NCBI RefSeq assembly: GCF_000426525.1
Contig: NZ_AUFN01000011.1
Span: 372,001-436,000, forward strand
DNA length: 64,000 nucleotides
Direction: 5' to 3'
Origin: Nocardioides alkalitolerans DSM 16699
GTDB lineage: Bacteria; Actinomycetota; Actinomycetes; Propionibacteriales; Nocardioidaceae
The notes under the pieces were generated by a model. That model had not been told where the DNA came from and did no database searches. It worked only from the letters and a program-made list of their open reading frames with translations. Numbering within the stretch: the stretch's first letter is position 1; every line of letters begins with the position of its first letter. This document shows, one piece after another, positions 1 through 8,941 of the stretch. Both the position numbers and the translations under genes were made by a program.

Positions 1-90
1 CCAGAGGGGGTCGTCGAGCAGGGGCGGGGCGCCGTGGCCGATGTAGAGGGCGGGCATGCGGCCCGTCGTGGCGGGGCTGGTCTCGGTCAT
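1..90 (-). CDS. DODA-type extradiol ring-opening dioxygenase, N-terminus only
   Basis: Only the first 30 codons are inside the window; the gene runs off the left edge. The peptide has the pattern MPALYIGHGAPPLL followed by a run of Asp. This matches the N-terminal metal-ligand strand (xxSHGxP) of the LigB/4,5-DOPA dioxygenase family, which opens aromatic rings with non-haem Fe(II) or Zn. The ATG at 90-88 has a good ribosome site (AGGAG, 7 nt upstream). It is divergent from the MarR-type gene at 217, with a perfect 16-bp palindrome between them, so control by that regulator is likely. Family assignment rests on this short N-terminus; substrate unknown. Confidence 0.6.
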   Translation of the reverse strand, partial: MTETSPATTGRMPALYIGHGAPPLLDDPLW

Positions 91-131
91 GGCGTCTCCT
101 GCGGTCTGGTGTGGCAACTGTAGGGAGAACA

Positions 132-147
132 ACTTGAAGTTTCAAGT
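132..147. promoter_or_regulatory. MarR-type operator palindrome
   Basis: ACTTGAAGTTTCAAGT is a perfect inverted repeat with 7-bp arms and a 2-bp centre. It is one of the few AT-rich stretches in this GC-rich DNA. It lies between the divergent dioxygenase (start at 90) and MarR regulator (start at 217). Its size and symmetry fit a MarR dimer site. It sits 42 bp upstream of the dioxygenase start, so it probably overlaps that promoter. Binding is inferred, not shown. Confidence 0.65.
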
Positions 148-216
148 ATTCCGGAGGTGGTCCAGACCGTCCCCTCCGGCGCCGCGGCGTCGCCGCAGGT
201 GACCTAGGGTGCGAGC

Positions 217-696
217 GTGGCGGAGACTCCCTGGCTCGACGACGACGAGATGGCCGCGTGGCTGGCGCTCGTCGGGGTGCTGCTACGGCTCGGCCCCGCC
301 CTGGACTCCCAGGCCCAGCGCGACGCCGGCATGACCCACTTCGACTACCAGGTGATGGCGATGCTCTCGGGCGCGCCCGAGCGGCGGCTCGCGATGAGCG
401 AGCTGGCCGCCCGCACCAACTCGTCGCTCTCGCGCCTCTCGCACGTCGTCAAGAAGCTCGAGGCCCGCGGCTGGCTCGCCCGCTCGCCCTCGCCCACGAA
501 CCGACGCGTCACCGAGTGCGAGCTGACGACCCACGGGTACGACGTGCTGGTCGCCGCCGCCCCGGGGCACGTGAGCGCCGTACGACAGCTCGTGTTCGAC
601 GGGCTGAGCCCCGAGCAGGTGCGTCAGCTCGTCGCGATCGCCACGACGGTGCGCGCGAACCTCGACGCCTCCGACCTGCGCACGCTCGACGGCTGA
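217..696 (+). CDS. MarR-family transcriptional regulator
   Basis: A 159-residue winged-helix regulator of usual MarR length. Residues about 45-110 hold the helix-turn-helix and wing: MSELAARTNSSLSRLSHVVK is the recognition region, followed by the LEARGWLARSPSPTNRR wing typical of MarR proteins. The start is GTG at 217. A TAGGGT -10 box at 205-210 lies six bases before it, which suggests a leaderless transcript; no Shine-Dalgarno sequence is present. It probably represses the divergent dioxygenase through the palindrome at 132-147 and is released by an aromatic or oxidant ligand. The ligand cannot be read from sequence. Confidence 0.9.
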   Translation: MAETPWLDDDEMAAWLALVGVLLRLGPALDSQAQRDAGMTHFDYQVMAMLSGAPERRLAMSELAARTNSSLSRLSHVVKKLEARGWLARSPSPTNRRVTECELTTHGYDVLVAAAPGHVSAVRQLVFDGLSPEQVRQLVAIATTVRANLDASDLRTLDG

Positions 697-699
697 GCG

Positions 700-1395
700 T
701 CAGAGGCGCCAGTCGACCGGCTCGCCGCCCTGCTCGACGAGCAGCGCGTCGACGCGGCTGAACGGCTTCGAGCCGAAGAACCCGCGGTGCGCCGAGAGCG
801 GCGACGGGTGGGCCGACGCCACCGACGGCACGTCGCCGAGGTGGGGCACGAGCCCCTGGGCGTCCTTGCCCCAGAGGATCGCGGCGAGCGGGCCCCCGCG
901 CCGTACGAGCGCCGTGATCGCCGTCGCCGTGACGTGCTCCCAGCCCTCGCCGCGGTGGGACGCCGACGCTCCCGGTCGCACGGTCAGGCACCGGTTGAGC
1001 AGCATGACGCCCTGGTCGGCCCAGGCCGTGAGGTCGCCGTGCTCGGGGGTGGGGAGGTCGAGGTCGTCGCGCAGCTCGCGGTAGATGTTCTCGAGGCTGC
1101 GGGGCACGGGGCGCACGTCGGGCGCCACCGCGAAGCTCAGGCCGATGGGGTGGCCGGGGGTCGGGTAGGGGTCCTGGCCCACGACCAGCACGCGGACGTC
1201 GGCGAGCGGCCGCGCGAACGCCTTGAAGACGTCGTCGCCCGCGGGCAGGTACGGCCGGCCCGCCGCGATCTCGGAGCGGAGAAAGGCGCCCATGGCAGCG
1301 ACCCGGTCGTCGATCGTCGGATCGACCTCGGCGAGGGCCTCGGCCCAGTCGGCGGCCATCAGGCCCTTCTCCACGAGACCCGCGAGTGCGCTCAT
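700..1395 (-). CDS. ung: Uracil-DNA glycosylase, family 1
   Basis: A 231-residue protein of the normal length for Ung. It removes uracil from DNA as the first step of base-excision repair. The catalytic water-activating motif GQDPYP (about residue 65) and the C-terminal [13 protein letters not shown] loop that inserts into DNA are both intact, as is the [11 protein letters not shown] segment. The ATG at 1395 is chosen because it begins the conserved [11 protein letters not shown] region; the open frame upstream shows no family similarity. It is last in a leftward run, 22 nt after the FAD reductase gene. It ends three bases from the convergent marR stop. Confidence 0.95.
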   Translation of the reverse strand: MSALAGLVEKGLMAADWAEALAEVDPTIDDRVAAMGAFLRSEIAAGRPYLPAGDDVFKAFARPLADVRVLVVGQDPYPTPGHPIGLSFAVAPDVRPVPRSLENIYRELRDDLDLPTPEHGDLTAWADQGVMLLNRCLTVRPGASASHRGEGWEHVTATAITALVRRGGPLAAILWGKDAQGLVPHLGDVPSVASAHPSPLSAHRGFFGSKPFSRVDALLVEQGGEPVDWRL

Positions 1396-1417
1396 GGGCG
1401 TCGATCCTGCCGCAGGC

Positions 1418-2626
1418 TCACGCGATGCGACCGCGCAGGTCGCTCGCGTCGGCGGGGCGCTCGTGCGCGGCGAGCACGGCCCGGGCGGCGTCGCGACGCT
1501 CCTCCACGTTCCACAGCAGCACACCGACGACCTCGGCGTCGTCGAAGTAGTAGACGACGAGGCGGCGCTCGCCGTCGTCACCGTCGGGCAGCTCGTCGGT
1601 CACCGTCTCGAGCGACGCGTCGAGCGTGCCGACGGCCTCGAAGCGGTGCCCGAGCACGGCGGAGTAGAAGTAGGGCGTGTGGTCGTAGGTCTCGTCGGAG
1701 CCGGCCAGGATGCGACCCGCCACGCGGCCCATCGTCGTGGCGTTGTCGACGTGCTCGACGCGCGTGGTGCCGAGGATCCGGTCGGGGTACGTCGCCACGT
1801 CGCCCGCCGCGTGCACCCCGGGGACGCCGGTCGCGAGCCGCTCGTCGACGACGATGCTGCCGTCGTCGGCCAGCTCCACGTCGAGCCCGTCGAGGCGGCC
1901 GGCCGGCTCGATGCCCAGGCCGACCACGACGACGTCGGCGGTGGTCGTCGAACCGTCCTCGAGGTCGAGCCGGACCCCGTCCTCGTCCCCCGACCCGCCG
2001 ACCACCCGCACACCCCCGCGCACGGTCACGCCCGCGTCGGTGAAGAGGTCCTCGAAGGTGGCGGCGAGCGCGGCCGGGAAGCGTGGCGCGCCCAGCCGGT
2101 CGTCGGGGTGGAGCAGCGTCACGTCCGCACCGTGCTGGTGCAGGGCGGCGGCGATCTCCGTGCCGATCCAGCCGCCGCCGACGACGGTGACAGCGGGCCG
2201 GTCGGCGGCGAGGGCCCGCAGCTGCTCGTAGTCGGTGAGCGTGCGGAAGTAGAGGACCCGGGGCCCGGGCTCCAGGCCGTCGATCCGGCGGGGGTGACCG
2301 CCGGTGGCCACGAGCAGGTGCTCGTAGGCGTGCACGTCGCCCGCGCTGTCGGTGACCCGGCGCAGCCCGGCGTCGACGGCGGTCGCGCGGCGCCCCAGGT
2401 GCAGGGTCGCGCCCGTCGACCCCGCGGTGTCGAGCGCCGCGTCGTCGTACGTGAAGTCCGGATCGGTCCAGAGCTTCTTCGACAGCGCAGGACGGGGGAA
2501 GGGCGCGGTCGGCTCCTCGCCGACGATCGCGATCGACCCGTCGGCGTCGCGCTCGCGGATGCCCTGGGCGGCGGCGTCGGCGGCCATGCCGCCTCCGATG
2601 ACGAGGTAGGTGCTCCGGTGCTCCAT
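1418..2626 (-). CDS. NAD(P)/FAD-dependent oxidoreductase, ferredoxin/rubredoxin-reductase type
   Basis: A 402-residue flavoprotein. The N-terminus carries the FAD dinucleotide fold ([17 protein letters not shown]), the ATGGHPRR segment lies near residue 115, and the NAD(P) fold [19 protein letters not shown] is near residue 160. The second FAD motif reads [15 protein letters not shown]-terminal reductase domain is present. This is the architecture of reductases that feed electrons to ferredoxin- or Rieske-dependent oxygenases and P450s; the [13 protein letters not shown] segment suits that group. ATG at 2626 is preferred over a TTG 12 nt upstream. No ferredoxin or oxygenase gene is adjacent, so the partner is elsewhere or the role differs. 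Confidence 0.88.
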   Translation of the reverse strand: MEHRSTYLVIGGGMAADAAAQGIRERDADGSIAIVGEEPTAPFPRPALSKKLWTDPDFTYDDAALDTAGSTGATLHLGRRATAVDAGLRRVTDSAGDVHAYEHLLVATGGHPRRIDGLEPGPRVLYFRTLTDYEQLRALAADRPAVTVVGGGWIGTEIAAALHQHGADVTLLHPDDRLGAPRFPAALAATFEDLFTDAGVTVRGGVRVVGGSGDEDGVRLDLEDGSTTTADVVVVGLGIEPAGRLDGLDVELADDGSIVVDERLATGVPGVHAAGDVATYPDRILGTTRVEHVDNATTMGRVAGRILAGSDETYDHTPYFYSAVLGHRFEAVGTLDASLETVTDELPDGDDGERRLVVYYFDDAEVVGVLLWNVEERRDAARAVLAAHERPADASDLRGRIA

Positions 2627-2689
2627 GGCTCCACGCAAGCAGGTGGCCCGAAAGGGTGGAGGCCCGTCGACGGCCGGACGAGGGTCCCG

Positions 2690-4132
2690 TCAGGCGCGGG
2701 TGGGGCGGGCCAGGCGATCGAGGAAGGCACCCAGCAGCGCCTCCCGCAGGGCGGGGGAGGCGAGGTCGAGCAGCGCGTTGACCTCGGCCATCCGCTCGGG
2801 GAGCGCGGGTCCGTCGGCGCCGGCCTCCATGCCCACCGCGGCGAGCAGGCCGTCGAAGTCGTCGTCGCCCAGCGCGCCCGGGTCGAGGGCCTCGACGAAC
2901 TCGACCACCGCGGGGTCCACGGCGACGGGGCCGCGCGCCACCGCCGTGGCGACGGCGGTCGCCAGCGCGTCCAGCAGCTCGTCGACCAGCGGGGCGGTCG
3001 CCGCGCTGAGGGAGAGGTGGAGCGTGGCGGGCTGGTCGCCGTACCGCATCTGCGGCTGCGCCAGCCACCCGACGAGGCCGAGCTCGTCGACCAGCGTGAA
3101 GACGTCGCAGGTGTCGTCGGTCGCGACCGCGACGAGGGTGGAGTCGGGCGGAGCGACGACGCGGAGCGCGGGCAGGGCCTCGATGCCGGCGACCAGCCTG
3201 TCGACGCCGTCGAGCACCTGCCGGGTGAGGTCGAGGTAGCCCGCGTCGCCGATCGAGCGGAGCACCGCCCACGCGCCCGCGAGCGGACCGCCCGACTTCG
3301 TCGACTGCAGGGTCGAGTTGAGCATCGTGTAGCCCGGCCAGTCGGCGCACGCGAACAGCTGGGCGCGCCGCAGCTCGGGCGTGCGGTGCAGCAGGACCGA
3401 CGCGCCCTTCGGGGTGTAGGCGTACTTGTGGAGGTCGACCGAGATGCTGGTGACGCCGTCGACGGCGAACGACCACGGGGGCACGTCGCGCCCGAGCCGG
3501 GCCGCGTAGGGCAGCACCCAGCCGCCGATGCAGGCGTCGACGTGGCAGCGGATGCCGTGCTCGGCCGCGATCGCCGCGACCTCGGTCACCGGGTCGACCA
3601 CGCCGTGCGCGTACGACGGTGCGCTCACCGCCACGAGCACCGTGCGGCCCGGGTCGGCCTCCACCGCGGCGCGGGTGGCGGCGACGTCGGCGCGGAAGTC
3701 GGCGCCGACCGGCACGACGACCAGGTCGAGCCCGAAGTAGTGGGCAGCCTTGTGGAACGCCGCGTGGATCGTGGACGGCACGACCAGGCGCGGCCGGACG
3801 CCCGCCTCCACGAGGTCGGGCCGGGAGTCGCGGGCGCCCTGGACGGCGAGGAGCACCGACTCGGTGCCACCGGAGGTGACGGTGCCGACGCACGTGGCCG
3901 GGGCGTCGAGGAGGTCGGCCGTCGACCCCACCACCTCGTTCTCCATCAGCAGCGTGCTGGGGAAGGCCGTGGGGTCGAGGCCGTTGGTGGCCGCGAAGGC
4001 GGCGACGGCCTCGCGCCCGACGCGGTCGACCTCGGCGAGCCCCGAGTCGTAGACGTAGGCGAGGGTGCGGCCGCCGTGGGTGGGCAGGTCGGCGCGCTGC
4101 AGCTCGGCGAGGCGGGCGAGGACGTCGCTCAC
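2690..4132 (-). CDS. PLP-dependent decarboxylase/lyase, sphingosine-1-phosphate lyase-like
   Basis: A 480-residue fold-type I PLP enzyme. The PLP lysine is Lys236 in SISVDLHKYAYTPKG, the D-x-HK-Y-x-PKG form found in sphingosine-1-phosphate lyases and related group II decarboxylases. The cofactor-binding TSGGTES motif lies near residue 87 and HVDACIGG near 205. A helical tail of about 100 residues follows the catalytic domain. The GTG start overlaps the MFS stop by four bases (GTGA), so the two are translationally coupled. Substrate is unknown; a phosphorylated long-chain amine or an amino acid are both possible. Annotation pipelines may call it an aspartate aminotransferase-family protein. 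Confidence 0.8.
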   Translation of the reverse strand: MSDVLARLAELQRADLPTHGGRTLAYVYDSGLAEVDRVGREAVAAFAATNGLDPTAFPSTLLMENEVVGSTADLLDAPATCVGTVTSGGTESVLLAVQGARDSRPDLVEAGVRPRLVVPSTIHAAFHKAAHYFGLDLVVVPVGADFRADVAATRAAVEADPGRTVLVAVSAPSYAHGVVDPVTEVAAIAAEHGIRCHVDACIGGWVLPYAARLGRDVPPWSFAVDGVTSISVDLHKYAYTPKGASVLLHRTPELRRAQLFACADWPGYTMLNSTLQSTKSGGPLAGAWAVLRSIGDAGYLDLTRQVLDGVDRLVAGIEALPALRVVAPPDSTLVAVATDDTCDVFTLVDELGLVGWLAQPQMRYGDQPATLHLSLSAATAPLVDELLDALATAVATAVARGPVAVDPAVVEFVEALDPGALGDDDFDGLLAAVGMEAGADGPALPERMAEVNALLDLASPALREALLGAFLDRLARPTRA

Positions 4133-5520
4133 GACGCGTCTCCGTTCGGGGTCGAGGTGCCGGTGGGGGTGCCGGTCGAGGTGGCCGCGGCGACCGTCGC
4201 CGCGTCGAGGGAGTAGCGCCGCAGCCAGAGCAGGCTCACGAGGACGAGCACGGCGGGGAGCACCGAGAAGCCCAGCACGATCGCGGTCACCGCGGAGTCG
4301 GGCTGCACGGCGTCGCCTCCCGTCGACGACACGTAGCCGCCGAGGGCCAGCACGACGGCGAAGACGCCGGGGCCCAGGGCGAGGCCGAGCGTCTCGCCCG
4401 CGGTCCACACGCCCGTGTAGACCCCGGCGCGGTTCTCGCCCGTGCGGTGGGCGTCGACGGCCGCGGCGTCCGGCATCATCGCGAGCGGGAAGACCTGGCA
4501 GCCGGCGTAGCCGACCCCGACGAGGGCCACGGCGCCGTACACCAGCGCGGCGGGCAGGACGGCCGCGCCGACCAGCAGCAGGGCCCCGGCGGCGAGGAGG
4601 AGCGAGGACACGACGTACCCCCGACGCTTCCCGACCCGCTCGCCGACCGAGGCCCACACGGGCGTGAGCACGAGCGCGGGCCCGACGAAGCAGAGGAAGA
4701 GGATCGTGGAGGCGCCCGAGCTGCCGAGCACGTTGCGGGCCACGTAGTCGACGCCGGCCAGCATCGCGCCCGTGGCGAGCGCCTGGAGGACGAAGGTGAC
4801 GAGCAGCATCCGGAAGTCCCGGGCCGCCGCGACGACGCGCAGCTGGTCCCGGATCGAGCCGGTGCCCGCGGCCACGGCGCCGACGGGGGCGCGGCGGGTC
4901 CCGAGGTACGCCGCCACCACGCCCACCGCGATGACGAGCGCCATCGCGACGCCCATCACCCGGTAGCCGTCGCGCCCGCCGACCGTGTCACGGATGAGCG
5001 GGGCCGAGGCGCCGGCCAGCAGGATCGTGAACGCGAGGATCGCGACGCGCCAGGTCATCAGGCGGGTGCGCTCGTCGTAGGAGTCGGTGATCTCCGCCGG
5101 CATCGCGACGTACGGCACCTGGAAGAACGCGTACGCCGTCGCGCAGACCAGGAAGCACACCAGGACCCACGCGGCCTCCAGGCCCTGCGACCCGAGGCCG
5201 GGGGAGGCGAAGATCAGGGCGAAGCTGATCGCCAGCAGCGTGCCGGCCCGCAGCAACCACGGACGGCGGGGGCCGCGCGGGTCGCGGGTGCGGTCGGTGA
5301 TGCCGCCGGCGACGGGGTTGAGCAGCACGTCCCACGCCTTCGGCGCGAAGACGATGACACCGGCCCACAGGGCCGCGATGCCGAGCTGGTCGGTGAGGTA
5401 CGGCAGCAGCATCAGGCCCGGCACGGTGCCGAAGGCGCCCGTCGCCACGGAGCCGCTGCCGTAGCCGATCCGGACGCCGCGGGTCAGCGGGGTGGCCGGC
5501 GACGCCGCCTCAGAGACCAC
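4129..5520 (-). CDS. MFS transporter, GPH (glycoside/cation symporter)-like
   Basis: A 463-residue membrane protein with about 12 hydrophobic segments. The N-terminal FAPKAWDVLLNPVAGGITDRTRDPRGPRRPWLL stretch (summarised: W-D-x4-P-x-x-G-x-x-x-D-R-T then R-R-P-W) is typical of the GPH/MelB-like branch of the major facilitator superfamily. A matching signature loop between the two halves reads VWASVGERVGKRRGY. The GTG at 5520 overlaps the end of the upstream hydrolase gene by 11 nt. The stop overlaps the start of the PLP enzyme. It probably moves the substrate or product of that enzyme; the solute is not identifiable. Confidence 0.87.
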   Translation of the reverse strand: MVSEAASPATPLTRGVRIGYGSGSVATGAFGTVPGLMLLPYLTDQLGIAALWAGVIVFAPKAWDVLLNPVAGGITDRTRDPRGPRRPWLLRAGTLLAISFALIFASPGLGSQGLEAAWVLVCFLVCATAYAFFQVPYVAMPAEITDSYDERTRLMTWRVAILAFTILLAGASAPLIRDTVGGRDGYRVMGVAMALVIAVGVVAAYLGTRRAPVGAVAAGTGSIRDQLRVVAAARDFRMLLVTFVLQALATGAMLAGVDYVARNVLGSSGASTILFLCFVGPALVLTPVWASVGERVGKRRGYVVSSLLLAAGALLLVGAAVLPAALVYGAVALVGVGYAGCQVFPLAMMPDAAAVDAHRTGENRAGVYTGVWTAGETLGLALGPGVFAVVLALGGYVSSTGGDAVQPDSAVTAIVLGFSVLPAVLVLVSLLWLRRYSLDAATVAAATSTGTPTGTSTPNGDAS

Positions 5521-6715
5521 GGGAGGACGACGAGCCGTAGCGCCGCACCGGGTTCGACCCGATGCGGTCGGCGCGCGGGGCGGCCGACCGCTCGGGCGCC
5601 GGGGCGTCGGCGCCCCCGGCGAGCGGGCGCGGCGTCGACCAGCGGTCGACCCACTCGTCGAGCACCTGCCACGTCGTCGCCCGGGCGGCCCGGCCGGTGA
5701 GCATGCCGAGGTGGCCGCCGGGCACGATCTCGAACTGGACCTCCTCGGCGCCGGTGAGCAGGTCGACGAGGGGCTTGACCGCCGCGACCGGCGCGATGCC
5801 GTCGTTCGCGCCGGCGAAGACCAGCACGGGCACCTCGATCGTGGCCAGGTCGACCTCCTGCTCACCGTCGCCGGTGTCGAGCAGGAACCGCCCGCTCAGC
5901 AGCGCGTTGCCGCGGTACATGCGGTGGTAGAGCTGCCCGAACGAGCGGCCCGGGTAGGCGATCATGTTCGAGGTGAAGCGGTCGACGGCCTCGACCTGCG
6001 CGAGGAAGTCGGCGTCGTCCAGGTTCTGCACCACGGCGAGCGGCTTCGTCACCAGCTTCTGGAAGGCGCTGAGCTGGAACGCCCAGCGCACCAGCGGCTG
6101 CGGGGCCCCGCCGAGCGCCTGGTAGGCGCGGGTGACCGGGCGCAGGCCTCCGGGCACCCGGAGGTTGAGCAGCGGGCGCAGGGGCGCGATGAGCGGCACC
6201 TTGCTGAGGTCGAACGGGGAGCCGACCACCGTGAGGGACGCGACGGGCAGGTCGGCGTCGTTCGCCAGCGTCAGGGCGGCGAAGATGCCGCCGAGGCTCC
6301 AGCCGACGACGTGGACGGGGCGGCCGCCGGAGTGCTGCGACACCTCGCGGATCGCGGTGGGCACCACCTCGGTGATCCAGTGCTCCATGCCGAGGTTGCG
6401 GTCCTTGAACGAGACCTGCCCGTACTCCACGAGGTACGTCGGGCGGCCCTCGCCGACGAAGTGCTCGACGAGCGAGCAGCCGCGGCGCAGGTCGAAGCAC
6501 GTGGCGGGTGCGGCCAGCGGCGTGACCAGCAGGACCGGCTCGCCCTTCTCGGGCACCGCGGGGTCGGGGCGGTAGTGGTAGACCTCCCGGAGCTGGCCGT
6601 CCTCGATGAGCACCCGCGGCATCGGCCGCAGGTCGGCGAGCCCGCCGTACAGCAGCTTGTGGGCCACGTTGCCGGTCGCGGAGACGACCTGATCGGGCTT
6701 CGGGATCAGATCCAT
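5510..6715 (-). CDS. Alpha/beta hydrolase related to class III PHA synthase (PhaC-like)
   Basis: A 401-residue alpha/beta hydrolase. The nucleophile elbow is GWSLGG, the acid is in FAGANDGIAP and the histidine is in GGHLGM, the order and wording of PhaC-family proteins. True PHA synthases use Cys in the elbow (G-x-C-x-G). Here the residue is Ser, so this copy is more likely an esterase, lipase or depolymerase than a polymerase. It is the first gene of the leftward run, and a TAACTT -10 box (6722-6727) six bases before the ATG suggests a leaderless promoter. No phaE, phaR or phasin gene is nearby. Confidence 0.8.
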   Translation of the reverse strand: MDLIPKPDQVVSATGNVAHKLLYGGLADLRPMPRVLIEDGQLREVYHYRPDPAVPEKGEPVLLVTPLAAPATCFDLRRGCSLVEHFVGEGRPTYLVEYGQVSFKDRNLGMEHWITEVVPTAIREVSQHSGGRPVHVVGWSLGGIFAALTLANDADLPVASLTVVGSPFDLSKVPLIAPLRPLLNLRVPGGLRPVTRAYQALGGAPQPLVRWAFQLSAFQKLVTKPLAVVQNLDDADFLAQVEAVDRFTSNMIAYPGRSFGQLYHRMYRGNALLSGRFLLDTGDGEQEVDLATIEVPVLVFAGANDGIAPVAAVKPLVDLLTGAEEVQFEIVPGGHLGMLTGRAARATTWQVLDEWVDRWSTPRPLAGGADAPAPERSAAPRADRIGSNPVRRYGSSSSRGL

Positions 6716-6764
6716 GAGCGCAAGTTACCCGAGGGACACCTCGAGCGGGAGGGAGCTCCGCACG

Positions 6765-6805
6765 CCGCCGTCCCCGGCCACGACGGGCGTGACCGGGGAC
6801 GGCGG
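6765..6805 (-). terminator. Intrinsic terminator after the alcohol dehydrogenase operon
   Basis: A perfect 13-bp GC-rich stem (arms 6765-6777 and 6793-6805, CCGCCGTCCCCGG and its complement) with a 15-nt loop. It lies 29 bp beyond the stop of the last SnoaL-like gene and before the PhaC-like start. It has no U-run, as is common in actinobacterial terminators. Confidence 0.7.
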
Positions 6806-6833
6806 TGGTGCGGGGACCGCGGGAGGACGGGTC

Positions 6834-7256
6834 TCACCCCGGCATCGTGACGGTGCCGCCGAGGGCCCGCACGAGCCGCACGGGGTCGAAGAACTCGGCC
6901 AGGCGGGTGATGCGCCCGTCCCGGATCGAGACCCGCGTGATGTAGGTGTTCGCGTACGACGCACCCGTGGCCCGCATGGAGGAGTCGGACGTGTACTCCG
7001 CGACGTACTCCCCGGGCTCGTCGAGCGCGGCGATCCGGTAGTCGGCGAAGTTCAGCTCGGTGGCCATCTCGGGAAGCGCCCGGTAGTAGGCGTCGACCGC
7101 CTCCCGGCCCTCGATCGTCGTCGGCACCCCGTCGGGCGCGTAGGGCAGGTCGACCCGGCCGTCGTCGGCGAACAACGGGGCCACGGCGTCGACGTCGAGC
7201 CGGCTGACGGCGTCGAGGTAGGCCGTGATGACCTGCTTGTCGCCCTCCGTGCTCAT
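6834..7256 (-). CDS. SnoaL-like / NTF2-fold protein, second copy
   Basis: A 140-residue protein with the NTF2-like cone fold: an N-terminal helix (VITAYLDAVSRLDVDAVAPLFADDGRVDLPYA) then beta strands ending GRITRLAEFFDPVRLVRAL. The family covers polyketide cyclases, dehydratases and small-molecule isomerases. Its ATG overlaps the stop of the upstream SnoaL-like gene by four bases. The two differ in sequence (not a recent duplication), which suggests a heterodimer or successive steps on one substrate. It is the third gene after the NDMA-type alcohol dehydrogenase. Substrate unknown. Confidence 0.82.
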   Translation of the reverse strand: MSTEGDKQVITAYLDAVSRLDVDAVAPLFADDGRVDLPYAPDGVPTTIEGREAVDAYYRALPEMATELNFADYRIAALDEPGEYVAEYTSDSSMRATGASYANTYITRVSIRDGRITRLAEFFDPVRLVRALGGTVTMPG

Positions 7257-7717
7257 GCCTCGAACCCCTCCATCTGCGGCGGGATCAGCGGCGTGATCAC
7301 CCGGGAGCTGATGCGCCAGCCGTCCGCGGTGCGCACGTAGGTGTCCTCGTTGAGCGCGGCCGCCTTGATCGCCCCGCCCGAGGTGGTGTGCCCCTCGGCC
7401 AGCACGTAGTTGGTGCCGTGCGCGGCGTCGGCCCCGTCGAAGACGATCCGGTGGTTGGTGATGGCGTGGTACTGGTCGGCCATCTGGGCGGCGTCCCGCT
7501 GGAAGAAGTCGAGGATCTCGGCGTGGCCGGAGTAGCGGGCCAGGCCGACCGGCGTGGCGTCCCAGACGGCGTCGGAGGAGAACGCCGACAGCGCCAGGTC
7601 GGGCTTACGGCTGTCGAGGCCCAGGGCGTAGGTGTGCGTCGCCGTCACGATGTCGGCCCAGTCGGCGGAGCGGCCGTCGAGCGAGCCGGTGATGGTCTCG
7701 TGCGAGGTGGTGGTCAT
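7253..7717 (-). CDS. SnoaL-like / NTF2-fold protein, first copy
   Basis: A 154-residue protein of the SnoaL_4 type. An N-terminal helix (DIVTATHTYALGLDSR) is followed by FSSDAVWDATPVGLARYSGHAEILDFF and strands with TYVRTADGWRISSRVI. That order of W-D-A-T, G-x-x-E-I and DGWRI is usual for bacterial NTF2-like enzymes. It starts 10 nt after the alcohol dehydrogenase stop and overlaps the next gene by four bases, so all three are one operon. A role in turning over the alcohol or aldehyde handled by the dehydrogenase is inferred from position only. Confidence 0.82.
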   Translation of the reverse strand: MTTTSHETITGSLDGRSADWADIVTATHTYALGLDSRKPDLALSAFSSDAVWDATPVGLARYSGHAEILDFFQRDAAQMADQYHAITNHRIVFDGADAAHGTNYVLAEGHTTSGGAIKAAALNEDTYVRTADGWRISSRVITPLIPPQMEGFEA

Positions 7718-7726
7718 CGCGTCTCC

Positions 7727-8848
7727 TCAGAGGTCGTAGGTGATGACGCCGCGGATGTTCTTGCCGTCCCGCATGTCCTGGACGGCCTCGTTGATCTGCT
7801 CGAGCTCGTAGGTCTTCGTGATGAGCTCGTCGAGCTTGAACTCGCCGCGGCGGTAGAGGTCGCAGATGAGGGGGATGTCGCGGCGCGGCGTGACGGTGCC
7901 GTAGAGGCTGCCCTGCAGGCGCTTGCCCGACATGGCGAACGTGAAGAGGTCGAACGGCACGTCGCGCTGCGTGACGGGCGCCGCCGAGGTGAGCACGAGC
8001 GTGCCGCCGCGGCGCGTCATCTCCTGGGCCGGGTTGAGCAGGTGGCCGTAGGCCACGTCGACGGTGATGATGACGACGTCGGCGCCCTGGCCGTTCGACA
8101 TCTCGGAGACGAGGTCGGCGGCCTGCTCGTAGTTCTCGACCGAGTGCGTCGCGCCGAAGATCTTCGCCATCTCGCGCTTGTAGGGCACCGGGTCGATCGT
8201 GACGATGTTCTTCGCGCCGCGGTGGCGCGCGCCCTGCACGGCGTTCATGCCGACGCCGCCGGTGCCCACGATCACCACCGTGTCGCCGAGGGCGATGTCG
8301 GCGGCGTACATGGCGGAGCCCCAGCCGGTCGGCACGCCGCAGCCGATGAGGGCGGCCTTGTCGAGCGGGATGTCCTTGTCGATCTTCACGCAGGAGTCGA
8401 TGTTGACCACGACGTACGGCGAGAAGGTGCCCAGGTAGGAGAACGGCCCGACGCCCTGGCCGCGCGCGTGCACGCGGTGGGTGCCGTCGGGGGCGAAGCC
8501 GGCGAGCACGCCGGCGCCCATCTCGCACATGTTGGCGCGGCCGATCGTGCACATCTTGCAGTGGCCGCACGACGGCAGGAACGAGAGCACGACGTGGTCG
8601 CCCACCTCGAAGCCGGTGACGTCGGGGCCGAGCTCCTCGATGATGCCGGCGCCCTCGTGGCCGCCGATGATCGGCGCCCACGGCAGGGGGATGTCGCCCG
8701 TGTCGACGTGGTCGTCGCTGTGGCAGATGCCGGAGGCGGCGAGCTTGATCCGCACCTCGCGGCTCTTCGGCGGGTCGATCTCGATGTCTTCGACGCTCCA
8801 GCCCGACCGCGTGCCGGGCTCCCAGATCAGTGCACCGATGGTCTTCAT
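7727..8848 (-). CDS. NDMA-dependent (mycofactocin-type) zinc alcohol dehydrogenase
   Basis: A 373-residue medium-chain dehydrogenase. The catalytic zinc site is GICHSDDH (Cys about 39), with GGHEGAG next. The structural zinc lobe has only part of the usual cysteines (CGHCKMCTIGRANMC). The Rossmann motif is VIVGTGGVGMNAVQGARHRG. Length and wording match the actinobacterial group assayed with the dye NDMA, whose tightly bound NAD is thought to be recycled by mycofactocin. No mycofactocin genes are in the window. ATG at 8848 is chosen for its AGAGGAG site 8 nt upstream; the frame extends further upstream without family similarity. An inverted repeat lies 94 bp upstream. Confidence 0.88.
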   Translation of the reverse strand: MKTIGALIWEPGTRSGWSVEDIEIDPPKSREVRIKLAASGICHSDDHVDTGDIPLPWAPIIGGHEGAGIIEELGPDVTGFEVGDHVVLSFLPSCGHCKMCTIGRANMCEMGAGVLAGFAPDGTHRVHARGQGVGPFSYLGTFSPYVVVNIDSCVKIDKDIPLDKAALIGCGVPTGWGSAMYAADIALGDTVVIVGTGGVGMNAVQGARHRGAKNIVTIDPVPYKREMAKIFGATHSVENYEQAADLVSEMSNGQGADVVIITVDVAYGHLLNPAQEMTRRGGTLVLTSAAPVTQRDVPFDLFTFAMSGKRLQGSLYGTVTPRRDIPLICDLYRRGEFKLDELITKTYELEQINEAVQDMRDGKNIRGVITYDL

Positions 8849-8941
8849 TGACGTGCTCCTCTGCGTGGAGGTCGGACGCCGTCCATCAGCGCCCTTCCGA
8901 GTTGGCGTGAGTCCCACCGGAGCGCATACAGGTTCATCATG

